The translations under genes and the position numbers were made by a program. From Pseudomonadota bacterium (GTDB lineage Bacteria > Myxococcota > Bradymonadia > UBA4248), in the NCBI GenBank assembly GCA_017613855.1, contig JAGACY010000083.1, positions 1 through 8,005 on the forward strand: 8,005 nucleotides of DNA, written 5' to 3'. Positions 1 to 5,192 of the stretch are shown here, in pieces. Position 1 is the stretch's first letter. The number at the start of each line of letters is the position of its first letter. The notes beneath the pieces are model-generated. The model was not told the origin of the DNA. It did no database searches and saw only the letters and a program-made list of their open reading frames with translations.

Positions 1-6
1 AGTCAC

Positions 7-630
7 CTATTTCTTTGCCAATACAGCGATCCAGGGATGCTTGTCGTGATGTATTGTCTTGATGTCCTTAAAATCAGAGGATTTGAGAGCACTTTCTATC
101 TCGTTGGCTTTATACACTTTCATGCCTTCGATAATCTTTTCATAGCGTTCCCCGATACCATCCGTTCCATCGCTTTCGCAAACGACAAGGAAACAGCCGT
201 CATCTCTTAAAATGCGGTGTACATTGGCAAAGCATTTTTCGAGTCCCGGCCAAAAATAGATCGTCTCAAAAGCTGTGGCCAGATCGTATGAACTTTGCGC
301 AAGCTTTAAATCAGCTACATCACCGGCTGAAATTGTACTCTTATTTCGAGCAATAGATGCCGCATTATAAATGATAGCTTTCTCTACCGAAAGCGGTGAA
401 TAATCGATGCCGTCGACAACTGCCTGCGGGTATTTTTTGAGCAGTGCTGCGACATTACGTCCTCCGCCGCATCCCAGATCCACCGCTTTTTGCGGCGAAA
501 TCTGCGGTAGTTGCGACAATGCCCAATCGGCAAGTAAGGCATGCCCTGAATTCATGCCCCGAAGCATGAGTGTGCCCAAAATCCCTTCGGGCTTTCGCGT
601 CTGATTCATAAAGCGTTTAATGATGCCCAT
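7..630 (-). CDS. Class I SAM-dependent methyltransferase
   Basis: Predicted soluble methyltransferase of 207 residues, a normal length for a single-domain Methyltransf_11/25-type enzyme. Seen directly: motif I VDLGCGGGRN at residues 50-59 (SAM-binding glycine loop), GIDYSP at 74-79 with the acidic D76 expected to hold the SAM ribose, GDV at 103-105 (adenine contact region), and the YDLATAFETIYFW stretch near 115-127 followed by a typical HRILRDDG post-strand segment near 139. The substrate cannot be read from the sequence. The start is supported by a Shine-Dalgarno (GAGGTGG on the minus strand, 634-640) ending four bases before the ATG; the internal Met at residue 8 lacks this. No gene follows within the window. 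A perfect 9-bp palindrome at 679-711 sits about 50 bases upstream of the start and could be an operator. The family call is secure; the reaction is unknown. Confidence 0.9.
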   Translation of the reverse strand: MGIIKRFMNQTRKPEGILGTLMLRGMNSGHALLADWALSQLPQISPQKAVDLGCGGGRNVAALLKKYPQAVVDGIDYSPLSVEKAIIYNAASIARNKSTISAGDVADLKLAQSSYDLATAFETIYFWPGLEKCFANVHRILRDDGCFLVVCESDGTDGIGERYEKIIEGMKVYKANEIESALKSSDFKDIKTIHHDKHPWIAVLAKK

Positions 631-678
631 TTTCCACCTCGTTTATTTGAACCGCTCTTTTAGCTGAAGCTTAACAAT

Positions 679-711
679 TTAGACACCCCTTATTTTGTTA
701 GAGGTGTCTAA
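679..711. promoter_or_regulatory. Palindrome upstream of the methyltransferase gene
   Basis: TTAGACACC at 679-687 is the exact reverse complement of GGTGTCTAA at 703-711. After one mismatched pair two more pairs form, leaving a nine-base AT-rich loop. It lies 49 bases upstream of the methyltransferase ATG and downstream of the cysteine-rich gene that ends at 984. Neither side has a run of T long enough for a convincing terminator, so an operator or a weak bidirectional terminator are both possible. The structure is certain; the role is inferred. Confidence 0.5.
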
Positions 712-797
712 TAAAATGAAAATTGCATAAAAAAACGAGATAGTCAAGTGCAATCTGACACTTCCTATCACAATCATGCGAGAATGAACCAGACCAG

Positions 798-860
798 AGT
801 CGCGTCCAGTCGCGTCCAGTCGCGTCGAAAGCGAGGCAAAAGCGAGCCAAAAGCAAGGTG
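798..860. repeat. Two abutting short tandem repeats (10-mer x3, 11-mer x3)
   Basis: Positions 798-827 hold three copies of the decamer AGTCGCGTCC, the last ending in G. Positions 828-860 hold three 11-base units of the form AAAGCGAGSCA, the third degenerate. They run straight into the hairpin element at 862. Frames read through here look like translated low-complexity sequence and lack a credible start site, so I regard the block as non-coding. Confidence 0.75.
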
Positions 861-861
861 A

Positions 862-928
862 GCCGTATGGGCGACAAAAGGTCGCCCATAGGCGAGCCCG
901 GCGGCCGTATCGCTGCAAGCGATAGGGC
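862..928 (+). repeat. GC-rich hairpin element, copy 1 (two hairpins)
   Basis: Hairpin 1: GCC (862-864), unpaired G865, then TATGGGCGAC (866-875), loop AAAAG, GTCGCCCATA (881-890) and GGC (891-893); every arm base pairs except G865. Hairpin 2: unpaired G907, TATCGCT (908-914), loop GCA, AGCGATA (918-924), with partial pairing outside. The unpaired G immediately 5' of a TAT...ATA stem recurs in the elements at 3893-4092 and 7070-7227. The sequence after hairpin 2 (CGCGCACC and an A-rich stretch) also resembles the flank of copy 3. Role unknown: a REP/BIME-like or MITE-like repeat, or a structured RNA. The 631-983 gap holds no gene I can support. Confidence 0.7.
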
Positions 929-983
929 GCGCACCAAAGCACCAAATTTCTATGGCGAAAGACGCAGCACGGCGGTGAATACG

Positions 984-2420
984 CTAGTCTGTTTGTAGTT
1001 TAACGCAGGATGCATGATTACCTTCTGCTTTGCATACGGATTTTGGACCACAGACCTCAGAGAATTTCCAAAATCCATCCTCACATATCACAACGCCTGT
1101 CCGGGAATCGCATTTGCTCTCACCATCCACACATTCGTCTCCTATAGGGGGCGCTTCTCCTGACAATGGAATTGGTACACATTCCACCGCTGTGTTTGAC
1201 TTTTTATAACAATACTCGACCCCTGGTGCACATCGACGATCAGACAATACCCACCGTTTATCCTTGCACTGATATATATCTTGTCCGTCACACGAGTAAT
1301 CGCCGTCTGTACATGGCTCGGCATCTGCACATACATACTTTCCATCAGATTGTTCACAATGGGACGGCGCAAAACATGCTTCAGCCAATACCCATCGAGT
1401 CGCTATATGTTTATTCCCAATGCAAGCGTAGATATTGTTGTTTAGACACATCCTTTGTCCTCCCGAACAAATACCCGTTTCTTTGCCTGCCGGTATGTTG
1501 CAATGTCCGTCGCTGCACGCGCTACTCTTTTTCACACAAGCCGCTTTGCCATCCACCTCTGCGCACACGGTGTTATTTCCACATTCCATCGAATATTCCC
1601 AATGATGATTTTTGCAAACGTAGACATTGCCACTCTTGCACGATAGTGCACCATTACTACCGCACTCATACACCATTTCCCCCTCAGTTCTCACGACTTC
1701 ACAGACTGCCTCAGTATTGGACTTCTCCACACATCCCCCTACAATGCCCCATTCCAACCTGCAATCCGTCATTTGTTTCCATGTATGATCTCTACAAACA
1801 TGCGGCGCATTATCTATGCATTTCTGAGTGTAATTTTCACATCCATCCTGCGCGGCTGCCGGTGCTTGCGCATTGTCCTGAACTACCGGTGCTTGCGCTG
1901 TATCCTGAACTACCGGCGCTTGCGCTGTATCCTGAACTACCGGCGCTTGCGCTGTATCCTGAACTACCGGCGCTTGCGCTGTATCCAGAGCTGCAGGGGC
2001 TTTGCTGCTCTGGCATGCACATACCATAGCGAGTGAACAGGCTGCCGCAGAGACCAGCCCCAGGCGGGACTTATAAGGACGACATGACGAAGCGAGTACG
2101 ATTTTGACAAAGGTTGACTCGACGATACGAATGGATGTGTCTGCGATATGGATGATATCATTCTCAAATATGCTTACCGGATGATTTGTACGCAGATGAT
2201 GTCTGCGTCCCGAACGTTCCAGATACACATCTTTTTCCGCCAGATTTGATATTTCCAGCTCTTCGTAGCCATTTAATCGCAGCACAACATCTGCCTCTTC
2301 CTGCAATGCAGCGCCTGATGCATTCAAATACAATGCATGTTCTGCCGTAATGGGCATGCAGGAAACGGCTGGTTGGCCGTTAATCGAGAGTTGAGTTCTG
2401 CAACAAAAATCCTGATTCAT
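984..2420 (-). CDS. Cysteine-module surface protein with N-terminal FHA-like domain
   Basis: 478 residues in four parts. Residues 1-105 resemble the later strands of a forkhead-associated fold (LEISNLAEKDVYL, then FENDIIHIADTSIRI) but lack the SRxH and SxNG phosphopeptide-binding motifs. Residues 114-136 are a basic stretch (RPYKSR) followed by a hydrophobic segment ending VCACQSS, which looks like a lipoprotein signal (C134 or C136) or one transmembrane helix. Residues 146-184 are a tandem APVVQDTAQ linker. Residues 194-472 carry five modules of six cysteines: C194-C240, C253-C295, C318-C364 (preceded by extra C302 and C307), C370-C414 and C430-C472. Basic residues before the helix predict FHA part inside, cysteine modules outside. 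The ATG has GGAG seven bases upstream (2428-2431). The gene follows the patatin gene on the same strand with a 161-base gap containing a duplicated leader. The cysteine modules are paralogous to those in the lipoprotein at 7299. The function is not recognised; the FHA assignment is moderate. Confidence 0.85.
   Translation of the reverse strand: MNQDFCCRTQLSINGQPAVSCMPITAEHALYLNASGAALQEEADVVLRLNGYEELEISNLAEKDVYLERSGRRHHLRTNHPVSIFENDIIHIADTSIRIVESTFVKIVLASSCRPYKSRLGLVSAAACSLAMVCACQSSKAPAALDTAQAPVVQDTAQAPVVQDTAQAPVVQDTAQAPVVQDNAQAPAAAQDGCENYTQKCIDNAPHVCRDHTWKQMTDCRLEWGIVGGCVEKSNTEAVCEVVRTEGEMVYECGSNGALSCKSGNVYVCKNHHWEYSMECGNNTVCAEVDGKAACVKKSSACSDGHCNIPAGKETGICSGGQRMCLNNNIYACIGNKHIATRWVLAEACFAPSHCEQSDGKYVCADAEPCTDGDYSCDGQDIYQCKDKRWVLSDRRCAPGVEYCYKKSNTAVECVPIPLSGEAPPIGDECVDGESKCDSRTGVVICEDGFWKFSEVCGPKSVCKAEGNHASCVKLQTD
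1862..1996 (-). repeat. 27-bp in-frame tandem repeat, five units
   Basis: Five consecutive 27-base units begin at 1862, 1889, 1916, 1943 and 1970. The central units are nearly identical (GCGCTTGCGCTGTATCCTG and onward on the plus strand) and the outer two are diverged. Each unit encodes nine residues of the type APVVQDTAQ in the linker between the membrane segment and the cysteine modules. Because the unit is a multiple of three, gain or loss of copies would change linker length without breaking the frame. This is a coding minisatellite, not a CRISPR array, since there are no spacers. Confidence 0.95.
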
Positions 2421-2475
2421 ATTCTGTCTCCGTCAGTGATCCGTCATTCCAAAACAACGGATGATCTCCTCTGGC

Positions 2476-2626
2476 AGTTGAAAACATCACAGAATCTACC
2501 TATTCTGTGAACACTGGTTAAAATGGATGCCTCGCAAGAGCGCACACTTATAAGGTAAACGCAACGCATGGAAAACTTATTTCAAGCATCGCTATTTTTG
2601 CTCGATTCGTTTTCTCTCCTCACTTC
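2476..2626 (-). repeat. Duplicated leader segment, copy A
   Basis: This stretch covers the last codons of the patatin gene, the intergenic gap and most of the leader of the cysteine-module gene. It matches 4777-4917 over most of its length: shared blocks on the plus strand include GAATCTACCTAT, GTGAACACTGGTTAAA, AAGAGC, TAAGGTAAACG, ACTTATTTCAA and CTCTCCTCAC. Copy B lacks about 19 bases near the patatin stop codon. The element probably contains the promoter of the downstream gene, but I cannot point to a clean -35/-10 pair. Confidence 0.75.
2487..2510 (-). terminator. Possible patatin terminator or operator hairpin
   Basis: TCACAGAAT (2487-2495) and ATTCTGTGA (2502-2510) form a perfect 9-bp stem with a six-base loop. 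On the minus strand it lies about 70 bases after the patatin stop codon and is followed by TGTTTTC, a weak T-rich tail. The matching site in copy B (4788-4810) has lost most of the stem. A terminator for the patatin transcript and an operator for the next gene are both possible. Confidence 0.35.
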
Positions 2627-3703
2627 GTTCGCAAGGAAATCCCGGCATTTTTGAACGACTTTCTGATAATTCCCCCAGGCTTTCCGGTTGTTGAGCGGAT
2701 CAAGCAAGCGCACCTGTCCAAAGACTTTGTTCTGCTGCCATCGCCAGCCGTTGTATTCCGCCAGATCTGTCCAAAAAACTTTCCCGCCCTGCGTGCCGAT
2801 TTCAGCATTCATATTCACACTCACAATTCCTGCAAGGATAGGTTCGGCACTTATTCGTTTCAAAGCCTCAAGCAGTACCGCTTTTTCATTCATTTCATGA
2901 ATTCTCTGCATTTTTGAAATAGCCTCAGCTTCTGTCACCTTTTCCACTCCCTCAACATTGTTTTGTGTTAGTCCCTTAATACTAAGGGCATATATATTTT
3001 TACAATCCTCATATCCAAGCTGAATACGGATTTGTGCTCTTTTAGAAGTAAAATCAAGCGTACCCTTAACAAAAGACCCCAAATTGCATGACGGGCGAAT
3101 CAAGACGGTTTTAATGTCGTACCCCGAATAATCATTTTTATTACGATTATCCAGACTGACAATAATCGCATGTGTACAGCCTTCATCAAGCAGGGGCCGC
3201 AATGGCACATTGTCCGTCAGACCACCATCATAATAAGCGTTACCATTAATACTTTCTTTTTGAAACACAACGGGAATCGCGCTTGTTGCCAAAAGATAGT
3301 GTTTGATTTCGGTGTCTTTCAGATCATTCAGTTTGATATAGTCAGCTTGCTTTTCCGTCGAATTATAGCAAGTAACAAATATCTTTGGCATTTGCTGAGT
3401 GCGATCAAACCGGATGTTCTCATCAATAATCTGTAAAAGTCCTTCCCGACTAAAAACTGCGTCATTTCTGTGTGACTGTGATTCTGTATCAAGGATTCTA
3501 TCTTCTACTTCGGTCAGCCAAAGCCTTTCAGCCAGTTCGTAATCTCCGTAACCGATCAAAAAAGCGTTTAAACCGCCAACAGACGTCCCCGAAATGACGG
3601 AAATCTGCGAGTCCAGTCCAATTTCACGAAGATATTTCCACACGCCGATCTCATAACTACCTTTTCCACCACCGCCCGCAAGCACAAGCCCCAGTTTTGT
3701 CAT
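2582..3703 (-). CDS. Patatin-like phospholipase family protein
   Basis: Predicted Ser-Asp dyad acyl hydrolase of 373 residues. Seen directly: the oxyanion-hole loop GGGGKG at 10-15, the nucleophile elbow GTSVGG at 39-44 (Ser41), the ATSAIPVVF segment at 139-147, and the catalytic Asp159 in YYDGG. All core patatin motifs are intact, so an active enzyme is expected. There is no signal peptide, so it probably acts in the cytoplasm or at the inner face of the membrane. After the catalytic domain, roughly residues 290-350 form a separate segment with the WTDLAEYNGWRWQQN and RLLDPLNNRKAWG motifs, possibly a small accessory domain. The start is supported by GGGAGAG (3709-3715 on the complement) five bases from the ATG. 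The last codons fall inside a segment duplicated at 4777-4917. The substrate lipid and biological role are unknown. Confidence 0.92.
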   Translation of the reverse strand: MTKLGLVLAGGGGKGSYEIGVWKYLREIGLDSQISVISGTSVGGLNAFLIGYGDYELAERLWLTEVEDRILDTESQSHRNDAVFSREGLLQIIDENIRFDRTQQMPKIFVTCYNSTEKQADYIKLNDLKDTEIKHYLLATSAIPVVFQKESINGNAYYDGGLTDNVPLRPLLDEGCTHAIIVSLDNRNKNDYSGYDIKTVLIRPSCNLGSFVKGTLDFTSKRAQIRIQLGYEDCKNIYALSIKGLTQNNVEGVEKVTEAEAISKMQRIHEMNEKAVLLEALKRISAEPILAGIVSVNMNAEIGTQGGKVFWTDLAEYNGWRWQQNKVFGQVRLLDPLNNRKAWGNYQKVVQKCRDFLANEVRRENESSKNSDA

Positions 3704-3892
3704 TGTTTCTCTCCCATTTTACGCAGTCGAGCCGTGTGGTCCGTACAAATCCATTCAGATAGCCCAGCTCACGAAAAAGCCCACGTCACTAATATCAGAA
3801 ACGCGGTCTTGACGCCATGTTTAATGATATGGCCGTTGCAGCTTAGGGTGCCGACGGCGTTGTCGATTGTGATTTCAGATATGCCCCATGCG
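3704..3892. other. Intergenic sequence upstream of the patatin gene
   Basis: Apart from the patatin ribosome binding site next to 3703, I see no promoter or gene that can be defended here. The minus strand is open without a start codon from about 3993 to a TGA at 3769-3771. It reads a protein-like string (for example ISEITIDNAVGTLSCNG), so a decayed 3' gene fragment partly fused to the hairpin element is possible. Confidence 0.4.
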
Positions 3893-4092
3893 TATTTTGT
3901 GGATGTTTTGGCTTGCCGTGCTATCGCTGCGCGATACGCACGGCCTTCGGCGCTATGTGCCTGATCGCGCCGTATAATCGCGCCGTGTGGTACTCATGGC
4001 GCGATTCGGCGCGGTTGGCACATACGCGCCTCTGCGCCCGGCTATTCGACAAATCCCGCCTCGCTATGTGCCGATATCACATACGCGGGCGG
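3893..4092 (-). repeat. GC-rich hairpin element, copy 2 (three hairpins, inverted)
   Basis: Read on the minus strand, three hairpins follow each other. First, 4092-4056: CCGCCCGC, unpaired G, TATGTG, 7-base loop, CACATA, then GCG and GGCGG with one bulged base between them. Second, 4030-3949: GGCGC, unpaired G, TATGTGCC, a 55-base loop, GGCACATA, GCGCC. Third, 3944-3915: GCCGTGC, unpaired G, TATCGC, loop GCA, GCGATA, GCACGGC. The long loop holds further inverted repeats (ATCGCGCC at 3977-3984 with GGCGCGAT at 3998-4005). The flank CAAGCCAAAACATCCACAA (down to about 3897) matches the copy 3 flank CTTGACCAAACATTCACAA at most positions. Confidence 0.75.
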
Positions 4093-4119
4093 ATGATACA
4101 TGCCAACGTCGTGCGCTTA

Positions 4120-4384
4120 TTAGTATAGATATGCCAAACAATAGCCATTTTCGTCCAATCCCTGAGGGTCACAGCAATTACCGAATTTGTCCTTGCCGTT
4201 ATTGCAAACATTGTCCGAATCATCCTTACACCGACCGTAAGAATCTATCAAACACAAGCACGTCCATTGGAACCAACGTGTTTTTGTGGACAACAATATC
4301 CAGTTTCGCTTAAAATGCCCGTCAGACAGCACTCTCCGTTAATGAGCTCACCACAATACTATAAATCAGAATACGTCTTTGCAT
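4120..4384 (-). pseudogene. Frameshifted cysteine-rich exported protein remnant
   Basis: Three reading frames in turn carry pieces of what looks like one small exported protein. The first piece starts at ATG 4384 with a good ribosome site (AGAGGG about eight bases upstream) and reads MQRRILIYSIVVSSL, like the start of a signal peptide, then soon stops. The second piece, in another frame, reads YCGELINGECC, then ETGYCCPQKH, and runs to GRACV before a stop. The third continues with LIDSYGRCKDD, VCNNGKDKFGNCC and DENGYCLAYLY, ending at TAA 4120-4122. The spacing of CC pairs and GYC motifs continues smoothly across the frame changes, so at least two frameshifts, perhaps with a deletion near the signal peptide, are the simplest reading. 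Its cysteine pattern (paired CC) differs from the six-cysteine modules nearby. Sequencing error is an alternative to true decay. Confidence 0.6.
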
Positions 4385-4419
4385 GAATTTTCCCTCTGCT
4401 GGCCCACAAAAATGTGGCT

Positions 4420-4791
4420 TTATTGCTGGTTCGTAACCAATTTGTTTCTAAAATGAATGCCAACATCCGTATGCGCAAGCGGCGTATAAGGCTCCTCACT
4501 AAAAAAGTCCCCGAAAACAGTCTTATCATACGTCGCCAGTTCCGTAATGATCCCAACACCCGACGCAACGACAAGCGATGCAGCGCAACCGGTAACCCCC
4601 ATCCCGATTTCGGCCAATACTCGCTTCGCTTCCCCAGTCCGCGCCTTACCAAACGCATTCACATTATTCGCCAGCTCACTCACGCTTTCCTGCGCATTTC
4701 CCGCAGAAGGAAACACGAACAGCAAATGCATCGCAAACATGACGATCAGAATAATTGGATGGATACTTAGGTTGATAGTTGGAAATATCAC
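4420..4791 (-). CDS. Putative exported protein, function unknown
   Basis: 123 residues from a GTG start at 4789-4791. A long hydrophobic stretch at 12-30 ends in FPSAGNA followed by QES, which reads as a signal peptide cleaved after residue 33. The mature part begins SVSELANNVNAFGKARTGEAKRVLAEIGMG, has a second hydrophobic segment (VTGCAASLVVASGVGIIT, about 66-83) and ends LVTNQQ. No family is recognised. The start is uncertain: the GTG has a possible AGGT eight bases upstream, but it and its first codons lie inside the duplicated leader. The next Met (residue 18, codon at 4740) would leave a short signal peptide with no clear ribosome site. Neither version has a basic N-terminus, which is unusual for a signal peptide. 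It precedes the frameshifted remnant at 4384 on the same strand by about 35 bases, so the two may once have been cotranscribed. Confidence 0.6.
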   Translation of the reverse strand: MIFPTINLSIHPIILIVMFAMHLLFVFPSAGNAQESVSELANNVNAFGKARTGEAKRVLAEIGMGVTGCAASLVVASGVGIITELATYDKTVFGDFFSEEPYTPLAHTDVGIHFRNKLVTNQQ

Positions 4792-4917
4792 GGAATCTAC
4801 CTATCGGTGAACACTGGTTAAATGAATGCCCCACACGCACAAGAGCCCCACGAATAAGGTAAACGTACACCAAGACAGACTTATTTCAAACATCGTTTAT
4901 CCTCTCCTCACCTCAAC
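4777..4917 (-). repeat. Duplicated leader segment, copy B, with patatin 3' remnant
   Basis: This is homologous to 2476-2626 (see copy A). Read on the minus strand, 4917-4885 contains GAGGTGAGGAGAG followed by a TAA and then ACGATGTTTGA. It lines up with the final codons of the patatin gene (EVRRENES...NSDA stop) minus about 19 bases. No patatin coding sequence remains upstream of it. The copy ends just inside the GTG-started reading frame of the exported protein at 4791. Confidence 0.7.
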
Positions 4918-4930
4918 CAGACACCGGGCG

Positions 4931-4988
4931 GCATTGATGATCGAACGATAGACCTTGCCAGGGCCAGATTTCTGGGTTCGTGATGGCC
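4931..4988. repeat. 58-base dispersed direct repeat, copy C1
   Basis: The sequence from GCATTGATGATCG to GTGATGGCC matches 7944-8001 at 53 of 58 positions with no gaps. The longest identical runs are CGATAGACCTTGCC and AGATTTCTGGGTTCGTGATG. No convincing reading frame spans it on either strand. It could be the edge of a mobile or duplicated segment, or part of a small structured element. Confidence 0.8.
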
Positions 4989-5070
4989 AAACGCAGACGA
5001 AAAACGCCTTTTTCAGGCATCAGGGATTTTTGCATTTGAAGTATTCACCACCCTTTGCACAATGCGCATA

Positions 5071-5102
5071 TCGGGCATTCAACAGCTATTACAAATGCCC
5101 GA
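5071..5102. terminator. Inverted repeat downstream of the transporter gene
   Basis: TCGGGCATT (5071-5079) and AATGCCCGA (5094-5102) form a perfect 9-bp stem with a 14-base loop, about 90 bases beyond the stop codon of the cation transporter gene. No T tract follows on either strand, so it would be an atypical terminator; a protein-binding site is possible. The 4918-5192 gap otherwise holds only the 58-base repeat and an isolated AGGAGG-ATG pair at 5146-5156. Confidence 0.35.
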
Positions 5103-5192
5103 CAATTGAGCGCTCGGCGAAAAATACAACAACATGCGTTCAGGAGGTTCTCAATGAACAGTTTTAAGGCAGTTGCGCACAGACCTTCTCAA

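Noticed and set aside
679..945. Overlapping minus-strand open frames of 79 and 88 codons
   Set aside because: They run through the tandem repeats and hairpin element copy 1, lack ribosome sites and translate as Arg/Leu/Ala-rich repeat sequence.
1862..1996. Regular repeats considered as a CRISPR array
   Set aside because: Units are contiguous without spacers and are translated in frame.
1166..2029. 287-codon open frame on the plus strand
   Set aside because: It is the antisense shadow of the cysteine-module gene. Its His/Cys/Pro-rich string and its repeated ALYPELPA block simply mirror the cysteine codons and the 27-bp repeat of the real gene.
3769..3993. Minus-strand open stretch reading ISEITIDNAVGTLSCNG and ending at TGA 3769
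   Set aside because: It has no start codon and begins inside element copy 2. It may be a decayed gene end, but it does not qualify as a gene.
4983..5039. Possible 18-residue peptide MAKRRRKTPFSGIRDFCI after repeat C1
   Set aside because: No clear ribosome site, and copy C2 does not conserve the codons after the ATG.
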